From contig CM029658.1 of NCBI GenBank assembly GCA_017311315.1, forward strand, positions 34,325,327-34,389,326: a stretch of DNA of 64,000 bases, given 5' to 3'. Numbering within the stretch: the first letter of the stretch is position 1; each line of letters starts with the position of its first letter. The notes beneath the pieces are model-generated. The model saw only the letters and a list, made by a program, of their open reading frames with translations, had not been told where the DNA came from and ran no database searches. A program made the translations under genes and the position numbers. This document shows positions 45,991 to 58,489 of the stretch, piece after piece. The stretch comes from Dendrocalamus latiflorus. Taxonomy: Eukaryota > Streptophyta > Magnoliopsida > Poales > Poaceae.

Positions 45991-46660
45991 CATATTACCT
46001 TCATCATTCACCTAAAATGACAACATAAGGAAGGGTTAATCCAAAACTCAGCAAATACATAGTAAAATAAAGGCATTAACATGCATGATAATCAACATTT
46101 ACCACAATACCATCTCTTCTTCTTTTCTTACCATTAACAAACCATAATTCAATGCTATGCAATGCAATACCATATCCAAATGCATCTTTTGCGCTCACAT
46201 TGGTATAGCTGAGGGAACACTTGTCGATGTACACCTACTCCATCCCGTAGAAGTGTCGACCAATATAGGTCTTACTTAAGAGCACTCCGGATTAGTCATA
46301 TTGCTTTCTCACCGATCTGGCCCATGTAGTTCGGACTAGCTAGATGACCTACTCACCACGCTAGCTCATTTTTCTGTTTTCATGATGTGAATGCACATTA
46401 TGCAATATTTCCATTACTCATTTACCACATACCATAGCATCGATAACCATTAACTTCATCCTTTCAAATTCATCAACCACATCATATGTAACAAGACTCA
46501 TGTATATAAATATAGCATGGCAGGTAAATCTAATTACACAAAACAATAATAAATAACCATCTATTGTTCTACCATGCATTTGCCTTTATAATGAAGAAAG
46601 ATGTGATAACCGGCGATCAACCATTGAAATGAAGCATTAAAACCTAATAACAAATATAGT
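45991..46660 (-). repeat. Gypsy A-type LTR fragment
   Basis: Resembles 4135-4900 of the gypsy A LTR: CATTCACCTAAAATGACAAC, AGAGCACTCCGGATTAGTCA, TTCTCACCGATCTGGC, TTCTACCATGCATTTGCC. Confidence 0.75.
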
Positions 46661-47219
46661 ATAGCACCTCCTTACATATCCATAACATGCAAATAAGATC
46701 ACGTATTTCTACGCCTAAACACGCCTCTCTTCCCTTCTCCCCGGCTCACCAATAATTGATGTCCTAGTATTCAACATAACTCACATCCTAAGAACCCAAA
46801 CATATTAAAACAAATCTATTTTATGTCATCAACACAACATTTACTATATTTTCTTAGTTATTCAAATTTCTAGACAAGGCCATCTAAGCCCTGATTTTCA
46901 ATCCCGAAGGTAAGTTCGAAACGATTTTGGACAGCAAACTTCACAACTTCATAACTATTTTACTACAACATGAAACATAGCAAAGGACACGGCTTCTGAA
47001 ATGTAAAAAGAATTATCTACATATTTTTAGTTAAGCCTACAATTTAATTCGGCCATCAACTAGGGCTCCCAAGGCCACCAAGAAAACTGCTACCAATGAC
47101 GATGGCTTCTAGATAGAAGCCTTCTCAAAAGCATAACCTTCAAACCACTAAACCAAATTCAGTTTTCTAGCACGCTATATATGGAGAGCTTAGACCAAGC
47201 TCTAGAACTCTCTTAAATG
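46661..47219. other. No gene recognised; probable LTR-derived sequence
   Basis: Lies between two LTR fragments in opposite orientation; no coding frame of note. Confidence 0.4.
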
Positions 47220-47491
47220 AGACTAGATGATGCTTGTTTAGGTGAAGGTTCGAGTTTGGTGCCATCTACACATTGTCCATAAGGTTAAACAGTCAAGTGC
47301 ATGGTAGACAGTAGGTAGTGGTTATTCTTAACACTTATGCTTATGTCAAATTTGCCTTCCTATTTATGATACCTATGATGACATAGTGATGATGACTAAG
47401 TGATGGTCTTAGTTAAAAGAAATTGGTGCAATATGATAAGCAATGATAGTTTACATGATGATGGTCAGGTAATTATGATGGCATGTGATAC
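47220..47491 (+). repeat. Gypsy A-type LTR fragment, inverted; insertion site of the large CACTA
   Basis: GGTTCGAGTTTGGTGCCATC and CAAGTGCATGGTAGACAGTA match the reverse complement of 4880-4950. The same LTR probably continues after the large CACTA at 60710. Confidence 0.7.
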
Positions 47492-47519
47492 CACTACTAC
47501 AAAAGAGGCTATATTGGAT

Positions 47520-47895
47520 GGCTACATCACAGACGGTTCACAGGGAACCGTCTGTGCTGCAACTATCACAGATGGTTTATACCAACAACTGTTTGTGATA
47601 TTTTTATAGACGGTTATTTATATGAACTGTCTGTGATAATAAAAGACATTATAGATGGTTCTTACCAACAACTGTCTATGATATTTTCATAGTCCGTTAT
47701 TTATACGAACCGTCTATGATAATGCGAGACATCATAGATGGTTCATGTTAATAACCATCTGTGCAAATTCACAGACGGTTATTTATATAAACCGTCTATG
47801 ATAATGGCAGACATCACAGATGGCTTTTAGTTAAAATCATCTATGAAACTATCATAGATGCTTTTTATTCACAACTGTCTATGTTTTGTCCTCTG
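47520..47895. promoter_or_regulatory. 5' subterminal repeat array of the large CACTA
   Basis: About ten paired motifs ATCACAGA(C/T)GGTT and AACC(G/A)TCTGTGAT separated by short spacers. By analogy with En/Spm these are candidate binding sites for the transposon's DNA-binding protein. Confidence 0.8.
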
Positions 47896-48003
47896 TACTA
47901 CGAAAGCTACTAAGATTAGCTGGAATAGATAAGTATGACTAGTCATTTTACAAAAGACAAATTCAAGGCAAATTTATTACAAAAGTCCAATAAAAAGAGA
48001 TTC

Positions 48004-48504
48004 TCAGATCTTGATCTTCTGGGTTTCGTATGCTTCCTCTTCTACTTTTGGAGTTGGAGGATTAAAGGGTGAGTTCTCAAATGTCATGAAGATTGTCCTT
48101 GCCCTCTCCACTTCCTCCTCTATCCTGGGAAAATCATGATTAGCATGGCCCATAATCTCAAAGAGGATGCCATGATAAGCTTCCTCAGAATCGGCCGCTT
48201 TTGCTTGATCAGCAAGGTTATCCATGTGTCTCTCCACTGTTGCATGAGCTCCTTCTGCTTTGCACACATTGAAGAGAACAATGAGGCTGAGGGCGGTTTC
48301 CCTTTTCTGAGCAGTGAGACACCTCCATCGACAGCAGGTGATGAGGTCCAGCTGATGAATGGAAGTGACTAGAGGAAGGAGAGCAGGGTGTGAGCGGAGG
48401 AGCTGCTCCAGACATAAGTTTTTGGCCGCCCGTGTAAGGTTGCAGCTGAACAACTCATGATGGATAGATGAGAGGAAGGAGATTAAAAGAATTTTAGATG
48501 CCAT
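48004..48504 (-). CDS. Intact 166-aa protein of unknown function inside CACTA
   Basis: Single frame from ATG 48504 to stop 48004. N-terminus MASKILLISFLSSIHHELFS is moderately hydrophobic, the middle has CCRWRC (near residue 57), and the C-terminal half is acidic and probably helical (ADSEEAYHGILFEIMG; RIEEEVERARTIFMTFE; PKVEEEAYETQKIKI). No Pfam-type family is recognised. A TATA-like TTTATATGC lies upstream on the minus strand (48576-48584). Behind it is the internal repeat block 48650-48910, shared with the divergent transposase gene. It is uninterrupted while both transposon genes around it are riddled with stops. It could be a captured host fragment, an accessory transposon protein, or chance; a captured gene is my first guess. 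Confidence 0.5.
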   Translation of the reverse strand: MASKILLISFLSSIHHELFSCNLTRAAKNLCLEQLLRSHPALLPLVTSIHQLDLITCCRWRCLTAQKRETALSLIVLFNVCKAEGAHATVERHMDNLADQAKAADSEEAYHGILFEIMGHANHDFPRIEEEVERARTIFMTFENSPFNPPTPKVEEEAYETQKIKI

Positions 48505-48575
48505 TATTGAGAAATCTGGTGAAGAAGATACTCTAGGGAGAGGACAATTTAAAAGGAATTATACACCGTGCTGCA

Positions 48576-48584
48576 TATAAAGCC
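48576..48584 (-). promoter_or_regulatory. TATA-like box of the 166-aa frame
   Basis: Minus strand GGCTTTATATGCAGC, about 75 bp upstream of the ATG at 48504. Confidence 0.5.
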
Positions 48585-48649
48585 AGAACCGTGTGGAAGT
48601 TTAAGGGTCGCGTGCATCAAAATATTAACAGACAGGAGTGGCGCACATT

Positions 48650-48910
48650 TCTAAGCGTTATCACAAATGGTTCATATACCAAACCATCTTTGACATGAGC
48701 ATTATCATAGACGGTTCTTATACCAAACCGTCTTTGATATGAACATTATCATAGATGGTTCTTATAACAAACCGTCTACGATATTGAGGGCATCATAGAC
48801 AGTTTGTATGAATAACCGTCTGTGATAATTCACAGATGATTATTTATAAAACCATCTATGATATTGTCATATCACAGACGGTTTGTGGTTGGAACCGTTT
48901 GGGATACTCT
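48650..48910. promoter_or_regulatory. Internal GTCTGTGAT repeat block between two divergent genes
   Basis: Six to seven pairs of ATCATAGA(C/T)GGTT / AACCGTCT-type motifs. On its left is the TATA of the minus-strand 166-aa frame; on its right TATTAAATAGC (48922-48932) is a possible TATA for the plus-strand transposase gene. Confidence 0.65.
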
Positions 48911-49322
48911 TCGCTATTAAATAGCAGGCGTACGTGGTCTCGACACAGATCTACCTTCATTGCGCTGTATTCAAGGAACGATGTGGCCAGCTTTGGGGAG
49001 TTTGGTGAAAACATATCGCTTGTAGATCGATTTGTTTTTGGTGATTAGAGGTTAGTACTTGCTTCTAATAACTTGTATGCCTTATAATAGAGAGATATGA
49101 TAGCTAGGTTTTTAATTAGATTTACCTAGCTAGATTTAGAGAAATGGTAGTTTGCTTCAATTTCAGAATGGGTAAGTACTCCTAGTTTACTTCAATATAT
49201 TCTTGCTTGATATTGTTTCATGAATACATGGCTAGCTAGCTACCGAATTTAGATATGGTAGCATTAATAATCCAATTTGACAACCATTTGTTACATATGT
49301 ACCGTAGATAGACTGAAGCTGG

Positions 49323-52300
49323 ATGTACGTTGAGAACCGTGTGAGTGAACAATATATTAATGGTGTGTCTGCTTTTAGAAAAGCAGCTGAGCTGGATATG
49401 TTGAAGAAGGGGATGGGATATTTGTACTATCCATGTGTTGATTGTGGTAATCTAAAGATGTTTACCAACTCAGCGCAAATCAAAGCTCATTTGGTTCGAA
49501 GATGTTTCAAAAAGGGGTATAAATGTTGGACCAGTCACAGTGAAGAAAAGATTACATAGGAAGGTAGTTATAACATCATCGAGGGAGACAACGATATGTT
49601 AGTTGTGAATTGTGCTTTCGATGAGAATAGGTCACAGGATGATAATCTGGATTAGATGCTACACAATGCAAAAGGGAACTATAGTGAGAGAGAGTTTGGT
49701 AAATTCGAGGAATTGATGGAGGACTCGGAGAAACCTTTGTTCCTAGGCTGCAAGCCGCAATACACAAGGTAGTCATCCATTGTAGAACTACTGAAATTGA
49801 AGGCAAGCAATAGTTGGTCCGACAAGAGTTTCACGGCATTGTTAAGGGCCTGTTCTTTTTCAGCTTTTGGCTTTTCTACAGTAACTAGCTTTTAAACGGA
49901 GTGTCTTTTCAAGATGGGGTCTACTAGTTAATTGTAATACATACTGTACCAACTTCATTTATATCGGCACAAACCGCACGTGAGTTTCAATTACTCTGTA
50001 ATCTCTCACACAAACAGCCCAAAAGTCACAAGATAGCCAAAAGCCATAAGCCGCAGCCAAAAAGAACAGGCCCCTCCTAGCAAACATCCTTCCAGAGGAA
50101 AATGTGTTACCGAGAACCACCTACCAAGCTAAGAAGATTCTTTGTGCATTGGGAATGGAAGTAGAAAGAATACATGCATGTCCGAATGATTCTATCCTAT
50201 ACTGTAAAGAGTATGCAAGCTTACATGTTTGTTCGATGTGCAAATCATCCTGATACAACCGTAAAAATATCTCCAATGATGGGAAGGGCAATGAGTTGAA
50301 GCAAGGACTTCCTGCTAACATGTTGTGGTATCTTTCTATAATTCCTCGTTTGAAGCATTTATTTGCAAACCGAAAGGATTCAAGATTGTTGCGTTAGCAC
50401 TCAAAGCAGTGTAAGAAAGACAGAGTGATAAGACACACTGCTAATTCTGCTCAGTGGAGGAACATCAATAGGATGTTAGTAGACTTCGGTGCAGAATGGA
50501 GGAATATAAGGTTTGGGTTGAGTACAGATAGAATGAATCCTTTCGGTAACATGAGCAGCCGACATAGCACTTGGCCCATGACTTTATGCATGTACAACCT
50601 TCCTCCTTAGCGGTGTATGAAGCGGAAGTATATTTTGATGTCACTACTTATCCAAGGGCCGAAGCAACCTAGGAACGGTATTGATGTGTACCTAGAACCA
50701 TTGGTGAAAGATCTTGTGATACTGTGGAACGAAGGGGTACATGTATGGGATGCGAACAAATGAGAGAACTTCACTCTATGCGCCATGTTGTTCTGCACCA
50801 TCAATGATTTTTCTGCCCTTGGTAACCTACCAGGTTTGAGTACAAAAGGAGCCAAAGCCTGTCCACACTACTTAGATTATACCGAGAGTGTGTGGTTGAA
50901 TAACTCGCGTAAAACTATGTACATGCGTCACTATAGGTTCCCTCCAAAGTATCACCTATACCGTAAGATGAAGAAACAATTTGACAAAAAAAGAGGATGA
51001 CTCAGTACCAAGGCCTTTTAGAAGAAAAGAGGTGCATGATATGGTCAAGGATATCGATGTTGTGCTTGGAAAGGGACGTAGGTTGAGGACCCGTCAGAAG
51101 AACATGTGGAAGAAAAGGTCAATATTTTGGGACTTGCCCTATTGTAGCACTTCGAAGTTTACAATTGCATCGATGTCACGCACATAGAGAAGAATGTATG
51201 TGACAGTTTAATTGGTCTCTTACTGAACATTCATGACAAAACAAAGGATGGTGTTAAGGCAAGGTGTGACTTGGTTGCTATGAATATCAGGACCAAATTA
51301 GCACCGATAGAGACCAATAAAGGCCGGACTTACCTTCCCTCAACTTGCTACACTCTATCTAAGTTCAAGAGAACTAAACTGTGCCAGTGCTTGCATGGTG
51401 TAAAAGTTTCGTTCGGTCACTCCATTAGCATGAAGAAACTTGTTTCCATGGAAGATTTAAAATTAATTGGCATGAAGTCTCATGACTGTCATGTGTTTAT
51501 GACACAAATTCTTTCTGTTGTAATTAGAGGTATTTTGCCGAACAAGATTCGAGTGACAATCATGAGGCTATGTTATTTCTTTAATGCAATTACTCAGAAG
51601 GTCATCGATCCTGGTAGACTAGATGCTCTGTAGACCGAGGTGGTGACGACTCTAAGTCATCTAGAGATATATTTTCCTCTATCATTTTTTGGTATCATGG
51701 TCCATCTCATTGTCCAACTTGTGAAATAGATAAAGATATACAGCCCTGTGTTTCCACATCATATGTACCCGTTCAAGAGGTACATGGAAATTCTCAAGTC
51801 CTATGTACGCAATCGATCTTGGTCAGAGGGTAGCATCATCGAAGGTTATACAACCGAAGAGGTCATTGAATTTTGCATCGATTACATGGCTCAGGTTGAA
51901 CCGATAGGTGTACCTCTATCTCATCATGATGAGAGGCTAGAGGGTATTGGGACTATTGGAAGGAAAGCAATAACTCTGGATCTAGATACATATGATCAAG
52001 CCCATTTAATAGTTTTATAACACATGACTGAAGTGGCCCCGTATATTGAAGAGCACAAGGACATGCTATGCCATGAGAATACAGGCCAGTCAAAGGTTTG
52101 GATCACGAGACAATACAACCGTCGGTTCAACGAATGGTTGAAGGTGTGATTGATTGGGAGGTCATCAAGTAAAATGCTACAATGGTTGGCAAAAGGGCCA
52201 AAATTTATAATTATGGCATGGCAAGGATACGACATTAATGGTTACACATTTTATACAACAGATCAGGATAGAAAGAGCACAGTGCAGAACTCAGGTGTCC

Positions 52301-52692
52301 TCATAGATGCATTTGATGTGCACATTAGTACCATTGGCCCAAGCACATACTATGGGCTTGTAGAGGAGATTTGGCAGCTTGACTACGTAATTTTCAAGAT
52401 CCCTCTATTTCGGTGTCATTAGGTCCAACTCCCACGGGGAGTAAAAGTCAACAAGTACGGTGTCACTACTGTGCACCTCGAATGTGTAGGATATGAAGGT
52501 CAACCATTCGTACTCACGAGGTAAGTTGTTCAAGTTTTTTATGGAACCGACCCAGCAAATGAGAAGTGCCATGTAGTTCTTCATGTAAAGAAAAAGGATT
52601 GTCGGAGTTGAGAATGTCATGGATGAGGAAGAGTACAATCAATTTGATGAGCTGCCTCCATTTGGAGATGACATTAGGCTCGAGGAAGAATA
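49323..52692 (+). pseudogene. CACTA transposase (TnpD/Tnp2-like), many stops
   Basis: Domains in order: transposase-associated Zn region (ISEQY-type start, YYPCVDCGNLK, HLVRRCFKKGYKCW; 49323-49550); Tnp2 core (YQAKKILCALGMEVERIHAC, CPNDSILY, ANMLWYLSIIPRLKHLF, FGNMSSRHSTWPMTLCMYNL, LLIQGPKQP, MLFCTINDFSALGNLPG, STKGAKAC; 50100-50900); a DUF4218-like part (HIEKNVCDSLIGLLLNIHDK, KSHDCHVFMTQIL; 51160-51900); and a DUF4216-like part (TYYGLVEEIWQLDY; 52340-52660). A normal En/Spm TnpD is one long protein; here stop codons and frameshifts break the frame at least ten times, and a MITE splits it at 49846. Non-functional. Confidence 0.92.
49846..50073. mobile_element. MITE nested in the transposase (228 bp)
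   Basis: Terminal inverted repeats GGGCCTGTTCTTTTTCAGC / (reverse) GGGCCTGTTCTTTTTGGC. Removing it brings SFTALL next to LLANILPEE, consistent with conserved Tnp2 sequence. No clear target duplication remains. The ends resemble hAT-type MITEs of grasses. Confidence 0.75.
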
Positions 52693-52964
52693 AGGCAATG
52701 AAGCAAGCTATATGTGTGTTGATCATCGTGAAGGGCTTTATTTAAAAGGAAATAGCCAAGTGTAATCAATTATCCCACACAGTGAGTACCTATTTGGAAA
52801 TTGCTACAATGTAATCATAATTAAGAAACTCGGTATGTAGTTATCAAACTATATTCCATTGTAATTGTAATTGATTCAGTAACTAAGAAATAATTACATT
52901 TATGATTATGCTTGCTTTTTTCATATTGCATGGCTAGCATGCATTTCTTGAGGCTAGTGGAAGA

Positions 52965-53140
52965 ATAGAGAACTATCACATGTGGTTCTATAAAAGAATC
53001 GATTGTGATATGCCACATATCACAGATAGTTCTATAAAAGAACTGTCTGTGATATATGGCATATCACAAATGGTTCCATAATGAAACCGTCCATGATAGT
53101 GTTATCACAAACAGTTCCATTATGGAACCATCTGGGATAG
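52965..53140. promoter_or_regulatory. Internal GTCTGTGAT repeat block upstream of the second CACTA gene
   Basis: Four pairs of the same motifs, preceded by GGCTAGC...CTTGAGGCTAG, a phrase that also precedes the 3' subterminal array at 60258 and the corresponding arrays in elements 1 and 2. Followed directly by CTCTATAAATATACCCC (53142-53158), a good TATA box. Confidence 0.7.
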
Positions 53141-53145
53141 TTTCT

Positions 53146-53153
53146 CTATAAAT
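53146..53153 (+). promoter_or_regulatory. TATA box of the second CACTA gene
   Basis: TATAAATA immediately after the internal repeat block and about 95 bp before a C-rich leader with tandem CCTCGCGACGCCGCCTCTCC-like repeats (53250-53510). Confidence 0.65.
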
Positions 53154-53239
53154 ATACCCCAAGGATAGGTTTTGCTCTTAGAGTCCTCACGCACTCTAAT
53201 TCCACTGCCCCTACTAGGTTTTGCTAGATCTGACTGCTC

Positions 53240-53515
53240 ACTCGTGCGCGATGCAACCTCTCCGTCCCGATGCCGCCTCTCCCTCGCGACAATGCCTTTC
53301 CTTCCCAACCCCGCCTCTTCCTCGCGACGCCGCATCGCCCTCCCGACGTTGGTCGCTTCTCCCTCTGGATGCTGCCTCTTCCTCGCAACACTGCCTTTCC
53401 TTCCCAACACTGCCTCTCTTTCCCGACGTCGGCCGCTTCTGCCTCCCGACGCCACCTCTTCCTCGCGACGCCGCCTCTCCTTCCCAACACCGCCTCTCCT
53501 CCCTAAGGTATGAAT
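53240..53515. repeat. C/T-rich minisatellite in the leader of the second CACTA gene
   Basis: Repeats of CCTCTTCCTCGCGACGCCGC and CTTTCCTTCCCAACACTGCC, 20-40 bp apart. The overlapping frames in all registers on both strands are by-products. Confidence 0.75.
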
Positions 53516-54235
53516 CCTAAATCCCACAATTGGTTCAGAGTAGTTACTAAATTGTTACTATTACTGTCATTTGTCAATCTTGTGGTTAGCTAATTTGGTT
53601 TGCTATCGAACTTGTTGAATTTGTGATTGTATTGTTGATAAATAAGTAATTTATTATTTAAGAGCTCAAGGTTTGAATTTCATTTGGTACATCCAATTAG
53701 TGAAGAGTATACACCATAGTAGCGGGACATCCAAGATTAATTCTTGTGTAACCCTACATCTGAGAGTACTAAACTAAAGTTTGAGCTTTATTCTAATTTC
53801 AGCAGTCATCATGCTTCCTATTTTACAGAATTACAAGTTTATATGCAATTTTCATCATGTATATATTGTTGCAAATGTGCTTTGATCATATTTAATTATG
53901 TTGGAATTAAATTTAAATATATACATTACTACAAGATGAGGAGGATTTCGTGTTATTGTACCAGATCTATTTGGAATGGCATGTTACTATTCCAAAGAAA
54001 CCATTTAGCAATAATATATGCCACATAGACCTTCAAAGGGTATGAAGCTAATTACATACTCTGATGTATCAGGTTCTATGAAGTAATTAGTTATGGCTGC
54101 GATACAGTGCGCAGCATGGTGAGGAGGAAGAGACTGCAGCTATAACCAACTTCATAGAACCTAAGACACTAGTGTGTGTAATTAGATTCATTGAACTTTG
54201 TTTACGCTCATAGCTCACTGTAGTTTGTAAGAGAG

Positions 54236-54996
54236 ATGACGTCCGCACAATCATCATCGTCATCATTTGGGTCTCACACTCCAAAGATCGGGGTGAATAA
54301 GCATGCCAGAGGAGTATCGAAAAGGCTAAAGGGCCGGATGACCATCACAGTAGTCTCTCTAGATGGGGTCCCTTTGCAACCGAAGAAAGTAGCAGCAGCA
54401 TTCTGGACTACCTGTGGTATAATTCGAAGGCAATGGGTCCCCATCACCATAGCAAGCTAGAAAGATTTGACAAAGGTTTAGAAAAATCATCTGTGGGAGG
54501 AAATAACAAAGTCGTTTGAGATCCTAGTAGAAGTACAGGGACTCGTGCAATGGCAGGCGCTCCTCACAATGGGAAAAGAATGGAAGAACTTCAAGAACAC
54601 TCTTGTCACGCAGTATGTGGCCAAGGATCTCACGCCCTTCATGAGGTATCCTTCTGTGTCACCGGAAACATAGAAGGCCTTTGTATAGATGAAGACAATG
54701 ACCGAATTTGAACAACAAAGTGCAGCACAAGGCTCTCCAGTCACAAAACACTCACCCTCACAGACTCGGCACCACTGGGTACGCGGGTAAAATTCCACAA
54801 TAGAGGATGTAGGATGAGGTCACAGACCAATCGGAGGCCTCCCTGTCATTTGCCGGGATCGCAAACGAGCACGCCCAAAACTAGTTAAGAGCGAGGTCAT
54901 CAACCATGTCTTCAGGTGTCTCGTCATTCAAAAACCTGCAAACGAGGAAGTATCCTAATGCTTGATAAAATATGTTATACTACATAATTGTTAATA
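54236..54996 (+). pseudogene. Second CACTA gene, Ptta/En/Spm domain (left part)
   Basis: Starts MTSAQSSSSSFGSHTPKIGV and continues through GRMTITVVSLDGVPLQPKKV, AAAFWTTCGIIRRQWVPITI, KNHLWEEITKSFEI, MGKEWKNFKNTLVTQYVAKD, TEFEQQSAAQGSPVTKHSPS. This is the pattern of the plant Ptta/En/Spm transposase domain (Transposase_24 type) encoded by the second gene of grass CACTA elements. Stops at 54460, 54479 and 54672 among others. A solo LTR then interrupts the gene. Confidence 0.8.
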
Positions 54997-57922
54997 TATA
55001 AAATCCTAATTTTTAGAGCCTTTTTCAAGCTTTTAAAATAAAATTCACTAGCTGGATTTTTCTGGAATAATTAATAAAAGCTTAAGTTGAATTTTTATTA
55101 ATTAAAAAGATTTAATATGACTAAGTTAAATAATAACATTTGTTAGAAATGTTTTATTTAGGTTCCTTGTGTTTCAAGAAATTTTCTAGAATTTTCTATG
55201 TTTTTTCTGGATTTATTTGCTTTTTTTAGAGTTCAAGAGATTTTAGTTGAATTTCTAAAAATAGAAAATCCCTAAAGGCCAAATGGGCCGAGGCCCACCA
55301 GCTGACCCGATACGCACCTCAGCCTAGCCACTTCCACCCACACCACATGTCGCTCATCCGCGCCTGTTTCGCTCGGCGGATGACTGCCACATGTCGGCCA
55401 TCGACCTTCTCTCCTTGCCCATGCCCCTGTATCCCATCCGTCCATGTGTCGCTGCATGTGTTGTTGATTTTGTTTCGGTCTCCCGCCATCGTCTCTGAGC
55501 CAGATTCCTCAGCATTCGTGCCGCCTCTGACTCGACCTCTGTGTTATGAGAGCCCTGGCCTCCTCGGTGTCCGCGTATAAAGCCCCGGTCACGCCTTGGA
55601 TTTTCCCCATCCCACCACCACACCGCTCGCCGCCTCGCCCATAGTAGAGCTCATTGCTGCCTTCGTCCTCACCCTCGGCCGTCGCATCGTCATCTTCGAT
55701 CTCGCTACCCTTCGTCGATGGTTCGCCGCTTCGTCCAGCCGCCCCCGTCGCTCGCTAATGAGCACCCCGCTGTGTTCTGCCATCCCGATCAGTGTGCCCC
55801 GCTGTCTGTCTTGCCTCTCTCCATTGCCGTCGTCACCTCGGTCTGATCCGCTACCCCATGTCGTGTGCCTGCACATGTCAGCCCGCACCCACCCGACCGA
55901 CGGTTCATCTTCTCTATGAACCGATTCCACATGCACCGAGCCTATGCCGTGTGGGACCCACCCGTTAGAGTGCACAGTTCCGTAGAACCGTGGACCGAGC
56001 CTCAGCGTGCCACCTCAGCCACACTGCCACGTCAGCATGCCCAATCACATGGGCACTATTCCATATACCGAATGCACCGTAAATCGGCCTTTCCATGCAC
56101 TAGGTTCACAGCATAGTAGCCTTTTCCTTTAGATTAGATTTTTCGAAAGCCCGTTCTTCTTCGTCCTAGCTTCGATTGACCCGATTTTTTTTCCTAAATT
56201 CATCTAAAATTGAGGTCTACTTTTTGGTTATAGTTTTGAAGTTTTTGGAGTTCATTTGAATTTTATTTGAATTTATTTTTTTACCACATTCATTTTCTCT
56301 CTCGTTAGATCACGTCTCCAAAGGAGCAGAATTAGAATCTGAAGACCAAGAATTGGTAACTAAGCAAGGCCAAGGCAAGTCATGTCCTTTGATCATGTTG
56401 AACCTAGTTTTCAAATCTATTATGTATTGTTTTGTTTTGAATTATCATTCATCGCTATTTTGTTATAAAACCATTGTATTGGTAGTTATTGTCCAAATTG
56501 ATTAATCCCTCCTTGATAATTCGAATGCCATGGTTCCATTGTCACACTAGGACAGGTAATTATCTAGTCAGGCAATACTAGTCATTACATGGGTGGTACA
56601 TTTAGTATGCTTAGCTAGGCCGTTGTACGTTGGGTTTATCATCACATGTGATTAATTAATTAACTTTGACTTAATGATATATTGGAACGTGGTGGTCAGC
56701 CACAGTTATAAAATTTGAGTACCATGACATGGGTAGTATCATTGGTGTTGGTTATACAAAATTGGTTTTCACTTGGGCGAATGATCGTGCAGTAAGGGGG
56801 TGCAGTTCGCACATTGGGATGTGGATGTTTCGCCTGGATAATGTCTAAGGACTTACTTTATGCGCCATTGATCTGAGCCTTACCGCACAACTACATGTCC
56901 AGTATGGGATGGACCTAGCTAATTAATTTGTGATGTTTCAGTTCTGGTTCCGTCGTTGAGATGAGTGTGGTTTGGCATTAGCCATGGATCCACATTGGTG
57001 CAAGAGGGGGCAATTATCAATTAGGGGATTTACCTACTCAACGTTGAAACCTTAGCGAGGTGGAACTAGGTTGAGATTGAGCATTGTAAAGGCTTTGTCA
57101 TGATTTCTCCACCGCACACTAAAGGAAGTGTGTTAATCGCGTGGCAATAGGAGATTATCATGTCTTGTAGGTAAAGTTGTGCAGCCTCTGTAGAGTAAAT
57201 AGCCGTGTCCCCGGTTATGGACAATGCTCGGTGATTTCACATGAGGGGTAGAGTTTCATAAAAACTTGGTTGGGTTAAGTTGGGAAGTAAATGGTTGGTT
57301 GACTAGTGGTTCATTACGTGAATGTTAGTTCACGGGTGATTCATTGGAGTGAATGGTCAGTTCACTTGTGGTTTGTCTCAATTCATTTGATTACTTATTT
57401 ATTAATCATTTTCAAAATTTGCTTTTCAATCTATTTATTGTATTTACTTTAAATTGTTCCTTTCGACAAAGTAACCTTTCAGCCATCCATTGGTAAGCCT
57501 TGCATACTATATTGCATTTTTGTTACAAATGACTTGCTGAGTAATCTACGTACTCACGGCTATATCCATATTTGCCTAGATGAAGAAGTAGATACACATC
57601 AGCAAGAGGTACCAGAAGAAGAATACTTCGACAACTTCACGGATTAGGACTTCACTACCCAATCATTGCTAGTGAGCATGTCGAATGGCTACTACGCTTA
57701 ATTTTTATTTTTCCACTACAAGTTTCTTAAGCCTTTTAGGCTATTATATGTAAGCTTGGCCATAAGGTTGCAACTCTGATAATTAATAATATTTGAGTCT
57801 TTTCTTAGTAAATTGTGATATGGTCGATATTTCATCTTTGTTTATACTATGTGCACTAGCGTGATCTTGGACTAGCGCAGAATACACAGGAGAGTCCAGA
57901 TTTGCATATTCGGATCTCGACG
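54997..57922 (+). mobile_element. Gypsy solo LTR, plus orientation (2926 bp), inside the CACTA
   Basis: Starts TATAAAATCC (from TGTAACATCC) and ends GGATCTCGACG, with a perfect 5-bp target duplication TAATA (54992-54996, 57923-57927). TATA box CGTATAAAGCCCC near 55574-55586. GC-rich block 55300-56050 with non-coding frames. No internal retrotransposon sequence remains. The LTR is of the family at 44131-45990. Confidence 0.9.
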
Positions 57923-57959
57923 TAATACCTCTTGAACATTATGGAGTCTGAAATAACAT

Positions 57960-58440
57960 TACTTCCTCTTGCAGTAAGCATTGACTACCGAATCTTCCTG
58001 AGGCTCCCTTGAAGAATACAGGGAGAGAGATATACTATCACAGGCACTGGGAAACAAGGAGCACTCAGGTCACACGCGAGGCCTGGGGGTTTACGTACCT
58101 TGGAGGCACGGATTCCCAAATAACTCTGAGGCGTATAGGAGTAGGAAGAGATCTAAGGCCTATCATGATGAACAAATAAAATAGGAGCTTCGTGCACAAC
58201 ATGAGGAACAGCTATCTGCCACACTTCAAGAGAAGACTGCCTCACTTCAAGGAGAGATAGATTCATTGAGGGAACAACTGAGACATGTCTGCAACCAATC
58301 ACAACTCACCCCCATTAATGCGGTACCCAGTCCCCCTCAACGTTGGAGTAGCTACGCATCCACACCAATTACTGAACATAACAACGCCCGCTTACCTATC
58401 GATGACATCCAGGTAATGGACCTCTATAGAATGCTACACA
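57960..58440 (+). pseudogene. Second CACTA gene, middle part (coiled coil)
   Basis: After the solo LTR the Ptta-type sequence resumes (NKEHSGHTRGLGVYV; FPNNSEAYRSRKRSKAYHDE) and runs into a heptad-like helix (AQHEEQLSATLQEKTASLQG, EIDSLREQLRHV). Stops remain. Such coiled coils follow the Ptta domain in CACTA second proteins. Confidence 0.7.
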
Positions 58441-58489
58441 GATAGACCTGGTGGACGCTTTAGCTCATCATGTATCGTTATGTAGGAGC

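Noticed and set aside
53120..53527. Arg/Glu-rich and Pro/Ser-rich frames on both strands
   Set aside because: All arise from the C/T-rich minisatellite in the leader of the second CACTA gene.
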